A stretch of DNA of 64,000 bases, taken from Paramecium tetraurelia. Lineage: Eukaryota; Ciliophora; Oligohymenophorea; Peniculida; Parameciidae. The position numbers and the translations under genes were made by a program. The stretch lies in assembly GCF_000165425.1 (NCBI RefSeq), contig NW_001799133.1:124001-188000 (forward strand), given 5' to 3'. The notes below the pieces were generated by a model that did not search any database, was not told the DNA's origin, and saw only the letters and a program-made list of their open reading frames with translations. Below are positions 47,740-61,088 of this stretch, piece after piece (the first letter of the stretch is position 1; each line of letters opens with the position of its first letter).

Positions 47740-49131
47740 TCATTTAATCAATAGTTTTTCGATTTCTTCATAATGATTGTACATTTCCCAATACGTTATG
47801 AATCCTTTTCCAAATAGATCAATTTCATGGTAGAGACTAAATGAAAATCATATTTATTTACATTTCAGCTTAAATTCTATCATTCAGCTAATTGATAAAA
47901 TTGTCCATGTTCACATTTCCATTAAGTAGATTATACAATTCCTTAATTGGATTTACATGACTCTCCTTTTCTACACAGGTTTCCCTCAAGGTCTTTCCTA
48001 AATCTTCTAAATTAATCCATCCATCTTCATCAGTATCTGCCAATTTAAACAAAGAATCTAAATCCAACTATGCATTTGGGATGGCTATCTTTGCATTTTC
48101 CATAAGTTAATATAGATTCAACCTTTTGGTGAATCTATGATGAACCAAATAAGTGAATAATTCTTCAGCAGTGACACCTCTGATTTCTAAACTCTTTACA
48201 AGTTGAGAAGGTTCAGTTTTGAGAGTCGTTTGATTTTACTTTGATTGTTCTGACTCAATTTATAATTGGGATTCATACACATTTTCTTACTTTATGTGAT
48301 AAGAAGGTTCTTAAGGAGTGAGTATGCTTTTCCAATCTGTAAATAAATTTTAGTATTCTGCATTCACCATTTATTTATAGTTTAGACTGATTAATTGTGG
48401 AATTATATAGGTTTCCTTATATACATAATGTTTATCCTATTAAATATATTGCTATATTTCAGCTGCATTATATTACAATATGCATTCGCTTCTTTAATCA
48501 CTTTGATTGAGAGGTGCTTAAGAAACAATGGTTTGGAATTCCATTTTGACTGGAGTGAGATCCTCAAAAAATGGATCAATAACTGAATTTGCTGTATTGA
48601 AGACAATTTGCTGTTCTTATGGCTTAACTTCTTATATTTCATCAAGTATCTTAAATTCCTCATTTTCTTTATGCTCAATCTGACTGTCCAATTTTTCTTA
48701 CTTCTTGAACGATTCCATTTTTTTATGTGATTAATCTTCCTTTTGTTTCTTCCTGAAATCTAGATTGGATCGACTAGGTGATTTAATGGAAGGATTCGAA
48801 CTCATTGATGTATTCCATTCACATCTCTCTTTTGATTTGACTTTTCTCAAAATAAGGGGAGCCCCTTGCACTTTTTCAGGTGATCCTTTTTTATCTTTAA
48901 GGAACTTTCTTAATTCTTATTGTAGATCATTGAGATCACTCCTTTTTTTATATTTCGCAACCAATTCAATGAGTTTCACATTTTCATCCTTAACCATTTG
49001 CCTCAATTACAAACGATCTTCCTTCATAATTTCTACAATAATCAACAATTATTCTTACTTGTACATTTCTCGATCACTTATATCGTTTCCAATTATTCAT
49101 TTTTCCTTGACTTATTCGAGATTTTTAGCAT
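47740..49131 (-). CDS. Coiled-coil protein with C-terminal EF-hands
   Basis: 448 aa with introns of 20 nt (GTGATCGAGAAATGTACAAG) and 25 nt. N-terminal coil (QEQLLIIVEIMKEDRLQLRQ, VKDENVKLIELVAKYKKRSD), then a basic/Ser linker (NPSIKSPSRSNLDFRKKQKE), an acidic coil, and a C-terminal helical domain with one clear EF-hand: DTDEDGWINLEDL has Ca ligands at positions 1, 3, 5 and 12. A second, degenerate hand is LFGKGFITYWEMY. Ca-dependent structural role, perhaps cortical or ciliary, inferred. A start at the later ATG (48370) would give only the EF-hand part, but the frame is open far upstream, so the longer gene is preferred. Confidence 0.78.
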
Positions 49132-49174
49132 GTTTAACGGATAATTAATATATAAAAAAGCTAAATATAAAAAA

Positions 49175-50639
49175 TCAAACTATTCCAAATTACTCTTATT
49201 TCTTTGCTATCATTTATATCTCCCTCAGAAAATTCACACTTTATATCGTAAGTTCATCATTTTGTTGATTAATTACATCATTTAATTTCTCTATTTTCTC
49301 TTTCTATAACAAATACTTCTCTTTCATTTACTCAAACTATTAAATATACCAATAATCGTACTTAATCTTGATTTTATTGTAACTATTCCTTAAGATTATC
49401 AATCTATTTTTCATGATCGCTCTAAATCTTTTTATTGTTTCGTTCTTTTGATACTTTATCTTCCTCATATTCCTTAATCTGCATTCTTAATTGTGAATTC
49501 TCAATCTCTAAATGATTACATTAGTCTTTCTGTTTCTCTAATTGCTTTTACAAACTTAGGAATTAAACTTGTAATGAAGATAAATCTTATTCTACAGTGT
49601 TGAGTTTATTTTAAGTAAATTCTTGCTCAAATATCAATTTCTCATGTTTTCTCTTATAGTCTGTTAATTATTCATCTAATTATTTGATAGTTTAATTTTG
49701 TTCAATAAATTCTGGAATCTCTAAAACCTTAGTATTCGTTGATCTTTCCACTTTATTGAATTTATTAAATTCATTTGATTCTTCCAGAGATTTAAGTTTT
49801 TACATACTCTATTAATATTTATTTTAAAGAATTTGATATTGAAGCTTTTAATTTTGAACTTCATGATTCTATTATTCCAATTTTACTTTTTATTAATTAA
49901 CTAAATACTCATTCTCTTTTGATTATTGCAATTCTTACTTTTAATTTTCATTTTACTTTTCTAAATATTCATTCTCATTTCTCAACTCTATATTATTTTT
50001 CTTAAGAGACTTAATTTCCTCAATTAATACTGATTTCTCCTCCTCGAATTTTTTGATCTACTCCTAAAGATTAGAAATCTTCTATTTAGATTAATCAAGA
50101 TCCTTTAGACTTTTTTCATATAATTCTTTATTCAATTAGTTATCATAATTAGATATTTTTAGTGAGTTGACTTTCGAATTCTAATTCTCCTTATCTAAAC
50201 CAAAAGATTCCCCCAAAGATCTCTGATTAAATGATTCATTTATTCTACTTTCAGTATAATCAGTTTCGCCTAAATTGAGTATTTGATAAGCAAAGTGTAT
50301 TTTAGCATTTGAATCAGGACTTCTATCTAAATTCAATACACATTATCCTTCACTTGCCATTGTTCCATTAATATCAAAGTTAACCACTCCAGCCAATTTA
50401 GATTGACCTTAGACATTAAGTAAAACAACTAAGAAACTCTTTTTTGGAGCATTGTCCCCTATAGTAAATTCTTATGTAAGACTTTCATTCACAATAAAGA
50501 TATTTTTGGATTTCTCTTTAGCTTTTGTTACACATTTATTTTGACCTCGCTTCCACATTACTTGCAATGTACAAGGAAACTTTATTGATAGTTCTACTTT
50601 GCTTATTTGCAAAGTCACCTAATAGCAAAAACCTTTCAT
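49175..50639 (-). CDS. NT-C2 domain coiled-coil protein
   Basis: 481 aa, one 19-nt intron at 49331-49349. Residues 1-140 resemble the N-terminal C2 domain of EEIG1/EHBP1-type proteins: YQVTLQISKVELSIKFPCTL, VMWKRGQNKCVTKAKEKSKN, FIVNESLTQEFTIGD, SFLVVLLNVQGQSKLAGVVN. The remainder is coiled coil (DLDQSKQKISNLQEQIKKFE, NEYLEKQNENQKQELQQSKE, DHEKQIDNLKEQLQQNQDQV). NT-C2 proteins link membranes with actin or organelle traffic. The family call rests on pattern similarity, not a search. It lies 43 bp upstream of the EF-hand gene on the same strand. Confidence 0.75.
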
Positions 50640-50845
50640 TTTTAAATATAATCTGTTAATTAAAAATTATACTACTAATTTCTAATAAATTAATTATCAC
50701 TCTTTATTAATAAACACAAATTTAATTGCTAAAAATGTTGCCAATATAAATCATGATTTCCATAATGTTTTATGAATTTATAACAACTTCATATATTATT
50801 ATTATAAATGATTCAAATGAATTATTGAATATCTATAGATTAAAA

Positions 50846-51502
50846 TCATTTCTTTGTTTTCTTTTATGGTTTAGGAGATTCATCTTCACTTTCTTCTTCA
50901 TCTTCATCTTCGTCCTCATCATCATTAAATTCAGAATCACTTCCTATACCTTCTTCAAAATCATTATCTTCCTATGATTAATAATTAATTTACATCAGAG
51001 TATTCAATACCCTTCCCATCCTTATTTTTATTGTCTAATACCTACAAATTTGGTAGCATTTCAAAGATTTTTTGATGATATCCAGCTTGCTATTCCACTT
51101 CATTATCAGATAAATCCAATTGTTATAAAGATGATAAATTTTTTAGTACTTGCAATTCCTATTATAAATCTTAATTTATACTTCTAATGATTTGATTTAG
51201 TTTTCCGCTAAAGATAGGCAAATTATATTTTTGAAATTTTCACTAATGTACTTTAATGCACTTCCATCTAAACAATTACCTTCCAACATCAACACTTCTA
51301 ATTAATCCATGGCTGGCAATCCATTTAATTGCTTGAGTCCACAACATGTAATAGCCAGAGTTTTTAATTTTTAATGTTTTTTCAAACTTTCCGTAATTTC
51401 TTGTGTAAGCTACTCTATTCTAATCTCTTAGATATCTAGTTCTTCCAATTCGCCCTAGTCTTCGGCTTACTTCTTTATTTAATTGATAATTTTTTCTGCC
51501 AT
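50846..51502 (-). CDS. ANP32-type acidic leucine-rich nuclear protein
   Basis: 203 aa after introns of 23 and 22 nt. Leucine-rich repeats: LKTLAITCCGLKQLNGLPAM, LEVLMLEGNCLDGSALKYI, ICLSLAENQIKSLEELQVLK, LSSLQQLDLSDNEVEQQ. An LRR cap follows (IFEMLPNLQVLDNKNKDG), then an acidic tail (EEGIGSDSEFNDDEDEDEDE, EEESEDES) ending in a basic PKPQKKTKK. This is the ANP32/LANP layout: LRR domain plus acidic low-complexity tail, a histone chaperone and phosphatase inhibitor in the nucleus. Length is slightly shorter than animal ANP32A (249 aa). Confidence 0.9.
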
Positions 51503-51919
51503 ATTTATTAATATAACATTTGTTAAACTAAAATATCTCAAGTACATATATTAACCAATCAAATATCATATTTTCAATTTATTATTATTCCTTACAAATA
51601 AATTGAAATTTTGATTAATTTTTATTAACTCTATCATATATTTATATTGTTTATATAGCGCTAACTAAAGCTTTACAGAATTGCATTATTCATTCAATAT
51701 AATAAAACTATCCTTTTTATTAGCAAACCTAATAAAAGAATTCGAACTGTTTTATATATTGATTAAAGAATATGTCATACTTAAGTATTTTGAATGTCTA
51801 ATGCATCAGAACAAGAATTACATAATTAAAGATCTTCTTACTCTAATTATTTAATATTAAGAATTCATTTAAGTGATTTATATTGTTTATATATAAAATA
51901 AATTATATGTTGGAAAACA
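51503..51919. other. AT-rich intergenic spacer
   Basis: About 417 bp upstream of ANP32, past the 3' end of the Q/N-rich gene. No frame or RNA recognised. Confidence 0.45.
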
Positions 51920-54270
51920 TCAAAAATTATTAATTCTCTACTTCTTTCGACCCTTATTTAAGCTATTATTTAAACTCTAACATGCCTACTGATACTGTTA
52001 AGTCTAGAATATATCTAAAGAATTAATTAAATTATCACTTCTATCTTACTTTTTAGTCTCCTAAAAAAGAGATAGGACATCATTCTTAAAATACAACTAC
52101 TGATTTTTTGAGTCATTTTATTATTGTTAATATGGGTTAGATTAGAATAAGTTTAAACTTGAAACTGAATTCGATGTTTAGTGCTATTAAGAAAACAGGT
52201 TTTATAGTTAGTAATTTGACTATTGCATCAATTATTCTGAATAATAATGCTATTATTACTATTATTATTACTATTAAAATAGATTATTTTATTAAGTTTA
52301 CTATTGCTGATAATTCAGTTTTGCAGACTCAAAACTATATGTCTACTGTTAAATAATCGGAGTAATTTAAGGAGCCAATTAAAAGATATCCAATGATTTG
52401 TTTTAAGGGTACGTTTGCAGTCTTGCATTGCCAAAATTATTAACGTTCAGCATTGACTGTAAATTTTAAGGGTTTTATTTATCTTATGTATTATTAATTA
52501 TTGATTAAGATTATGATATTGTTATTTTGAACAAATCATCAATTGGTTGATTTTAATTTTATGGTTAACATCCATTATTTTGATTTGCTGTTAAGCCCCC
52601 TTGGAAATACTGACTTATTTAATCAGAACTGATATTTGGACTTATTACTAAAAATGGATTATATTCCTTATTTAATTTCTCATTTTTCTCTATAACTTAT
52701 TTGTTCTGATTATTTAGAAAACTGCTTTGAAGTATATTTTTTTGAATTTCTTTGCATTGTTAATTTTAAGGATTTTGCAATTTTTATTCTTTCTCTGCTA
52801 TCTGGTCCTATTTATCATATTAAGACTATATTTTTTTTTTCAATAGTTAATCTCCTTACAACAAAACCTAAGTATGAATTTTCTCTTTTTAGTTTTCTAA
52901 TTTTTATTACAATTGCGTTTATTTTGAAGTAACAACTTAGATATTAGAGAGATTCACATTTTCGAATTGTTCTCCATCTTATTAATCTATTTATGTCAAA
53001 TTACTTCTCTTCCTCTATTCCAAATTTTATTTTACCTATTGCATGTTACCCTTATTCCCTTCCACCTAAGTAAAAATTAATTTTGATTGTTCAGACTATT
53101 AAATTGATTAATTCTCGCTTTTTTTTCTTTATTATTCTATATTATTTTGACTAATACAAACGTCTTTTTGTATCAGGATTTAATTCACTTAATTGAACTC
53201 TAGTTATTTCTAAATTAATATTAAATTAATTACTTGATGAAAATCATATTCATTTGATTTTTAATAATTTTGAAACTCTTATCCTTAATCTTAGTTAAAA
53301 TTCAAAAGTTTTTGATTGTTATCTATATTTTGTAGATTAAACTAAGATTCTGATTAGAAATCTGCATTTTTAAAACTGACTAGGGTATCATTTGCTTCAA
53401 CCTTTGAGTTCATACCCGTTGAACTTGATTAGTTTTTATCAACGTTTATATCATCTTTAATACATTCATTATTTGATGGATAAAGTGCTAAAAATGAGGA
53501 TGCTTTTAATTTCTCCAGTAATTATTCAGATTTTTAGCATTTATTATCGTCATTTTAACCAATTTCTAAAGTCTCTAGAATTTTCATTGATGATTAATTA
53601 TCACTTATTTCACCTTTCAATAATTTATTTGGGATGCTACTCTCTGCGAAGATATCTAATTATTTAACCTTCTTATTTGAAGTATTTGATAAATGTTCTG
53701 TAGGACATCCTTTTTTTTCATTTAAACTAACTTACATAGAATTTATTATATTTTGGTTGAACTCTGGCTATATCTAGTTTTCTATTGACATAATTTACAA
53801 ATATTACCTTCCATTTTTCTATCCTATTAAATTTTTGCATGATCTTTGTACAACTTTCTTTATTTTTTAACATTTTATGATTTGAGGTCTGAATCATTTG
53901 TTTTTCTGTCTAGAACAGTTTAAGTTTCTTTAGGCATTTTTTTTGGTATATTTAATTCCTCTTTAAGGTATTATTCGAAGGAAATAAAGGACTTACGCTT
54001 TAGAGCCATACTGTAATCTTTATTTGGAACAATTCGATCAACTAGAACAAGATTCTTTTTAAATTAATTAGATAGTTCTTATTCTAATTTTTAATCCTCA
54101 AAGGGTTATATCCTTTACAACAAGCTTTGAGAGTTGATGGTTGGTTAGAACAAAGCTGAAATTTTATTTTTTAACTTAGTTATGATCCCTGGCTTCAGGT
54201 TTTTCGAGGAACCAAAAGGATTGAAACTGGAATAATTGATCCTTTGATTTTCAAGCAGAAATTTATGCAT
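51920..54270 (-). CDS. Large Q/N-rich protein, unknown
   Basis: Minus strand, start MHKFLLENQRINYSSFNPFG at 54270, end KGRKKQRINNF. A basic N-terminal part (QRIQPFEDQKLEQELSNQFK, NKDYSMALKRKSFISFEQYL) includes a possible single zinc knuckle (GNICKLCQQ). A middle section is rich in Ser/Asn, and the C-terminus is a Gln/Asn-rich prion-like region with runs of CAA/TAA/TAG near 52250-52330. No TM. Several introns are needed that I did not all resolve, so the exon structure is approximate. Function unknown; low-complexity C-terminus suggests RNA-granule or transcription-factor-like behaviour, which is speculation. Confidence 0.55.
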
Positions 54271-54306
54271 AAATAAATAAATAATATATTTAAATAAATA
54301 AGATCA

Positions 54307-54735
54307 TCAAGATGACAAATATTTAAATGTTTAATATTTACTAATAAAATGATACATAATTATTTATTACTACTAAAACTATAACACCATATTTTATTTT
54401 TAAAAACCTAATTATTTTAATAATATTATATTAAATTAATTGTTTAAAAAAGAAGAATAAATTCTTATGATATTTCCTAATTCTGTTTTAGATACTAATT
54501 GATAATGAATGAAATCATTATAAGTTTATTTTTCGTTCAAAAGTTTCAGTTCTTTTAATTTTTCATTACCCAATCCAAAAGCAGATTTCTTGTAGTAATA
54601 ACTTCTAAATATAATAAATTATAACATGTGCCATTAAACGACCTAATGAAAGCTAACTATTTAAGAAATCAAATAATAGGAAATTATTTCTGTATTATAA
54701 AAATACTGAAATTGAATTTTAGGAAATTTCATCAT
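54307..54735 (-). CDS. Small hypothetical protein
   Basis: 135 aa after one 21-nt intron (GTTATAATTTATTATATTTAG). Begins MMKFPKIQFQYFYNTEIISY and continues HISYYYKKSAFGLGNEKLKE, NDFIHYQLVSKTELGNII. The C-terminal part (KQNMVLQFQQQQIIMYHFIS) is of poorer quality. No signal peptide in the strict sense, although the N-terminus is aromatic. It ends 36 bp upstream of the next gene's start. Could be a young or decaying gene. Confidence 0.4.
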
Positions 54736-55028
54736 GACATAATTTTTAAATGTCTGAATGGATAAGTACAATGTTCCAACATTTGCATCTTACAATACAG
54801 TTGCTAAATAAAATATATAATTTTCGACTAAATTTATTTTTTGCTTTTTTTATAAACCAAAGTAGCTTAACATAATTGTGATTTTTAATATTAATCGTTT
54901 GAAATGAAGTTGACTGTTATTATTAAACATAAAACTAACCTCGATGATTAGTACTTTGCAGGCTTAACAAAAATTAAGTTTAACTTAATAACAAATAAAA
55001 CTTTGACAAAACATCTTACTTCAGTAGA
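54736..55028. other. Intergenic, presumed divergent promoter
   Basis: About 290 bp between divergent starts. A 42-codon plus frame at 54904 (MKLTVIIKHKTNLDDQYF) is short and is rejected as a gene. No other feature. Confidence 0.4.
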
Positions 55029-58000
55029 ATGAGGGAGTAATTTAATGATTCAGAGTTAAATATTTTTCATTTTAGATCTGTTGGTAATTTGTAAGATTCC
55101 ATTCGTCAATCACGTTAACGAGTTTTGGAAGCAGTTGAATAAGATTAATAAATTAAGTTATTGTATGCAATTTAAAAACTCAACAGTATATTAGTATATA
55201 TGATCTTATTTTAAAATAATTAAGGAAATATATGCAATAAAAGCAGAAATTAATTGATATTTGTATAGGAGATAATTTTAAAAATAATTATCATAATTTT
55301 TCTTTCATTTATTTAGTTCCTCAATGCCTAATATTAGTCATTTAATGTCCAAAATATTGGCAAAGTACATGGAATATGATGATTCTGCCCTAGCATTACC
55401 TGAAAACTTAGTTAACTTACTACTTATTCATGCTTCCCTATTGAATATTTCTTACATTTACTATGAGAATTCATCTTCATGGCTTTATACTTTGGTGCTA
55501 TTTGCTAGACCGTCAGTTAGCATATAATTTTCATATTTTTATATTTTTGGAATATGCTACTTGCTGTTACAACTATTATGTATCATAAAGACTAAACTAC
55601 CGGGTAAGAATATAGTGAGTCTAATAAATTGTTTGATGAAGGTAGGATTACTGAATTTTGTGATTGAATAATATTCAGACATTTTAGGGTATATAATAGG
55701 AGGCCTTATATTAGTGATATAAATGTTTGAGATCTTGTTTATATAAGGAACATTAGATATAAATACAAAGAATTTCTAGCGAACTTAGATTACATTTTTC
55801 ACCATACTCACTTTGGTGATTAATATAATGCTAATGATATTTTATAAATTAAATTTCCAGCTTAAACACATACAAATTATTGCAATTGTAAATTCAGCAA
55901 TACAAGCTTTGGATTTAATCCTACTAAAAAACTAAAGAAGTCCATTAATTCGAATAATGATGATTTCAATTTAATTGGTGACAATGTATGTTGGAATAAT
56001 GCAATTTATCCAATTTTAAAATTCATTTACTCTTGTTGTGGTTCCTTTCTTTTTTAAAATCATATCATTTATAAAATTGCCAGATTTAATCTACACCAAG
56101 GATCCTATAATTAATGCCTCAATTTTGATGTAAGAGAAGAAGTTTTACGAAAGTTTCTTAATACTAAATAAACTAAAAGATCAAAATTTTATCAGATAAA
56201 TTAAAAGAAACCAACTCTTGAAAAAATGCATTCATTAAATAAATTAGGACTTCCAATAAAAAGTGAAAACTCAATAATTGTTGGGAGTAGCCTCGAGATT
56301 AATCTAAAATGATATTAAGAATATAAAAATTTCTAATAATTTAGTTAAAATTATCCAATGGAAAATTAAATTATTATAAAATTGGAAAACTAATGAATTT
56401 AATGAGATTTACAAATTTGTTAATAGAATGTTAAAAATTAAACGATAAATAGATGATTATTATTAAGCAGAACCTAATGCTATGATATAAGCATTAGTTT
56501 GTTTTTTCTATGCAGAGATTTTAAACGATTTGTTAGAAGCAAATGAAATGATTATTCATGCTAAAAAGTCAGCAGACTTATATTTATCAGATTATACAAC
56601 CAATAAAAACATGTTCTACCTTACTACAAAATATGAGAATGGATAATTGCAAATGAATAAGATATCTAGTAATGCTCCTTCATTTATTTGTAATAAAAAA
56701 TTATAGGATTTAATTCCTATAGGAGTTCGTGAATGGCATAATAAACTAGTAGATGAATTCATAATAACTGGCAAATCTAAATTCGTGAGATCATTAAATC
56801 AAAATTATGTGACTCATGGATCAACAATTGAAACAGTTGATTTTGCCATTGATTTAGCATATTCTGATTAAGTTAATTTCATTTGTCTGATCTCTCCAAC
56901 GTTAGTTAAAAATGCTACTTTGATAGTCGATGAGAAATATAATATTGCCTGTTATACAAATCAAATAAAAGACATTAAATACTATAAAGCCCTGTTTCCA
57001 AGAGGATCATCAATTCTTAATATATTTCCTGAACTTTAAGGAGTAACTCAAAGTTGCTTCCTAGAAAATATTCTCATTAATACACAAAAACTTATATATC
57101 AAAATGATGAATCAGATGAAGTTCATTATTATTGTAACTTAGAAATAATTGTTAAACAATATTAAAATTCAATGATCTACATGATTGTAAAACTAGAAAA
57201 CATACAGATAATATATTCAAACAATGGTAACTCTACTAAAAAAGAAACATAAACAAATCAATCTTCCTCTGTAAATGGATTGAGTGTAGCTGAAGAAAGA
57301 CTTAATCTAATCAAATAAACCTCTAGAGAAGATACTCACACACAAAATTAAAATTAAGAGATAAGAGGTCTAAATGATGTTAAAAGTTTAAAAGAAGTGA
57401 AAAGTCAAAATAAAAAAAAAACTGTAAATGAAATAAAAAGTCTAAACGAGGAGGCAATTAAAAGTGCTCTAAATATTGACATGTTATAACCATAAGTCTT
57501 TACATCCAGAGGAGATCCAGAGCAACATCTTTTAGTAGAAAAAATAAAGACTGAAAGCAAAAAACAATCAATTAAATCTTTAACCTAAGGTGGAGAAGGA
57601 AAAGTCCAATTAGTTGACTAATAGGAGGTTAAAAAGGAAGAACTATTTGACAGAGAAGATTAATCTTAAGTATCTTCTATTAGAATGCTGAGAAATTCTA
57701 AATTTTATAGAAAATATGACTTATACAATAAATTTAATAAGCACATGCCTTTGAAACGATAACATCAAATGCTTGTCATTCTCTTTGTATTATGTATAGT
57801 TATTTAGGGATTATTCATTGTCATTGTAATATTTTTTGTTATTTTTAGCAATTAACCAGTTTGAATCTAGTAGCCTTTGCTGTTGATATTAATTTATTAG
57901 AAATCAAAAATCTATTCTTTTAACCTTTGGATATGTTTTTAGTGACAAGATGGAATTTATGGACGTACAATTTTTAAAGAACTAATGGTATCATAAGTCA

Positions 58001-59546
58001 AGAAGAGTATAATTCAGTATCAAAATTTGCTACTTCCAATTTAGGTCTTGGATTCGATTCTCTGAATTCAAACTTAAAATTAGTACTCAATCGTTAAGAA
58101 CTTCAAGGTTTATTACAAACTAAATATATTGAAGCTTTTTCTTATCTTGATACTTATAAATCAGAATAATATAATATGACACTCAGAACAGCAATATCTG
58201 TTTTGTTGAATTTCTAATACATTTTAAAAATGAATTACATATATGAAAAAACGGTTAAAGCTGATAGTCCTTAAATATTTTATAGTTTTAAAAATTATCC
58301 TATAATGAGAGATATAATGACATAATTGAATTCAGACATCATGGTATAGACTATTTCAAGAGGTAAAAATTTTGAAAATGAAATGGAAACTCTGTTCTTA
58401 TTTCAGTAGATCTTTTTGATTCTGATGGTAATATTAATTATTTATGCGAAAATCTACATAAATAAAAAGCTTATTCTTTTCTTACATCTGAGTTAATATT
58501 CTGATAATGATGCAATATAGTAGGAGATTTAAAAGTTTAAATAATTGCTTGATAAAATACAATCTGATAATTCCTATAAGTTCAATTACTCTCTAAAGAT
58601 AGCAGAAAAGGAGTTTTAATTTTTTGAGTAAAAAGTAGAGAAGGAAACTAGAAATACAAAAAATTTAAGAAAGAAAAGAATTCCCCCTTATAGATTTATA
58701 TTAGTTCTGATTGTGTTTTATTCAATAATTACTCTTAATAGTATAATAAATTATTTGGAATTTTAAAAATATTTGAAAAAGTATCCTGAAACTGCTTATT
58801 ATAAGAAATAATTGGCTGATCTTGGTGGAGATATACCATTGATGTTTGCTTAGAGGGAAGTTCTATATGGAAGAAAGAATTACATGTATTTGGATGATGC
58901 TTATTTCGATAGAATGTGGTACTATATTATGGAGTCACTTAATAATACTAAATTATTCACTTCCTAAGATCCAGATTTTGATAAGTATTTGATATAATAT
59001 ATTTAAGGATGCTCGTCACAAGTAACTTCAATGATTTTTATGCTGAAATCTAGTTAAGTGATTTGTGCCAATATTTACCAGGTGATATCAAAGTTAGAGG
59101 AGCTGAATTATGTCCTACCATAATGAATTAGAATATGAGACATGGCTTAAAAGCAATGTTGATATATATCCAAAACTTGATTGAAACTGATGTAGCCATA
59201 AATAACTTTACTTACAGAGCTGTACCCACTTCGAATGAATTAGAAGGAGCATTTATGATATCTGAAGTGATTAATGTAATGAATTCTTATTTTTACAACG
59301 ATCTAATTGATGTAACAGCCACATTGGTGGATCAATAAGAAGTAAGTAATTCTATTAAATTAGGTTTTTAATATTTGTTACTTAGTTTTACTTTTTCTGG
59401 TCTTATTGATAATTATAACTGAAGTGAAAAATAAAATATATGAAAACAGCAAGATCATAATTCATTTTGTGTATATAATACCTTCGCAAACATTATTCAC
59501 AGATGATACATTTGAAAGAACACTAAGAACTTTGATCAATATTTGA
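55029..59546 (+). CDS. TmcB-like PAS-domain membrane sensor, second copy
   Basis: About 1,476 aa after introns of 19, 23, 23 and 22 nt (length divisible by three). The start MREQFNDSELNIFHFRSVGN is chosen because this frame is open into the first TM; MPNISHLMSKIL at 55324 is the alternative. About ten TM helices follow (55.25-56.15 kb), then helical cytosolic segments, KKLQDLIPIGVREWHNKLVD (same block as NINTLMPPWLEAIHDEI in the 10-16 kb gene), and a PAS-like region (SPTLVKNATLIVDEKYNIAC). A TM, an ectodomain, two TMs, a second ectodomain and a last TM (NICYLVLLFLVLLIIITEVK) complete it. It is clearly a paralogue of the 10-16 kb gene, but lacks the HxxxCxxxxCxC motif. Sensory role inferred. 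Confidence 0.78.
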
Positions 59547-59651
59547 TAATATTTCTATCAAAAATTTATTGTAACTTTTAAACAAATTAAAGAATAAAAG
59601 TATATTCTATTATAACATTTAATATGATATTATTGGTAGTGTTACATATTA

Positions 59652-61084
59652 TCAATATTCTTAATCTGGTGGTTATAATTCATATTTCTAGAAACCAGGA
59701 AACAATAAATCATCTAAATCATCATCTAATTAATTAATTGGTTATTCCTATTTTCTTTTTTATGCAACAGGTGGCTGTACTACATAAGGTTGAGGTTATT
59801 TAACTTAAGTAGTAGTAGTTAATAACGGTTACGATTTACGATCAGTAGAGAGTTTTTGAGCTTATAATTATTGATTTTACAAGTCTTTTGTTCTCTAATG
59901 CAATTCTTGAATGTAATCTTTTTATCTTGTTTTATTTCTGTCACTCATAATATCAATATTTTAATCTTGCTCAGATTTCTTCTTTTCATCTAAAAAGAAT
60001 TCTTTCTTAAACTCATTGAAATTTATTCGACTGCAATGAACTCTAAAAATATTTCAATTATTACTTTGACATTCTATCTAAACACCCTTTTAAATCATAT
60101 TGTTCAAATTGACCTCCTAATTCATTCATGTAAATTACTAAATCTTGGATAGTAATATATCCCTTCATTCCAATATCTAACTATTTGAATAGGGCTAGTA
60201 GGATGTCTTTGGTTCCAATAACTTCTTTTATGAAATTGAGGTTTCTCTCTAATTGCAATTGTAGATGCATGATTTCAGAAATCAATTCTCTTTGAGCCAC
60301 TGAAAGAAACTAAGGAATGTTCTATTTTAATGGATGATGCATATAATGCATGGCTCCGAATTGCATAAATTGTTATGAATCATCTGGACCTAAGAGCATA
60401 TACTTGAATTCAACTGAAGAGATTTGATTGTCATCATTCCCTCCATAACGTAGGAACATCTAACTCAATTCAATAGAATTTAGAATGATGTCCAATTTTT
60501 ACAACCCTAACTGAAACTCATTATAGTCAATTGTTCCATTCTTTTTCGAATCAAAGAAATCAAAAAGCAATTTGACATTGAATCTCTAATCTTATTTCAA
60601 CATCCTCTGCAATTTCCACACTTTCTTATCAATAATAGAGCATTCAGCCAAATATTTTGCAAAAGCCACTTCTTCAAAATTTTAAGTAGATCTTGGCAAA
60701 TTTCTAATGAACTATAGTACATATTCCTCATATCCATCATCATACCCTTGAATATTTGAGTTAAAACATACTTTCATGAGGCATGAATGGAATATTGCTG
60801 GGATCGTTAGGATCAAAATATGTTTGTGGTTACCCCGTTTTGACTGGATAGGGAGACTATTCGTAATATGCTATTATTTAATTAATAAGGATACTATAAT
60901 TCAGAGGTCGTACATCATTCAAATATGTCCGATTATGTAGTTGACTTTGATAAGGATCATAATATTAGTAGTCTGGGTAATCATCTTGAGTTTCTGTCAG
61001 AAATCCACTGTTTCTGTAAGTTTTTTCATTATACTAGCCGTGAGTGTATGGCTGTTAATATGGGTCAGGATTATGATAATACAT
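59652..61084 (-). CDS. Multi-EF-hand protein with Tyr/Pro-rich head and acidic tail
   Basis: About 453 aa with introns of 24, 25 and 22 nt. The head is Tyr/Pro/Gln-rich (MYYHNPDPYQQPYTHGQYNE). Central EF-hand array: LFDFFDSKKNGTIDYNEFQL has Ca ligands (D-x-K-x-N-x-T...E, hands 1-2), LRYGGNDDNQISSVEFKYML, and LFKQLDIGMKGYITIQDLVI. Arrangement and the long helix LQLQLERNLNFIKEVIGTKD resemble centrin- or calcyphosin-like flagellar EF-hand proteins. The tail is Gln/Pro-rich, ending LDDDLDDLLFPGF then a short tail. Ca sensing near cilia or cortex is inferred. Its start codon is 4 bp from the start of the divergent NEK-like gene. Confidence 0.78.
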
Positions 61085-61088
61085 TTAT

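Noticed and set aside
47740-48370. Separate EF-hand gene starting at 48370
   Set aside because: The same frame is open far upstream to 49131 with coiled-coil sequence, and the combined length minus two introns is divisible by three.
54904-55028. Short frame MKLTVIIKHKTNLDDQYF
   Set aside because: 42 codons only; the next frame (from 55029) leads into the first TM of the second PAS sensor and explains the region better.
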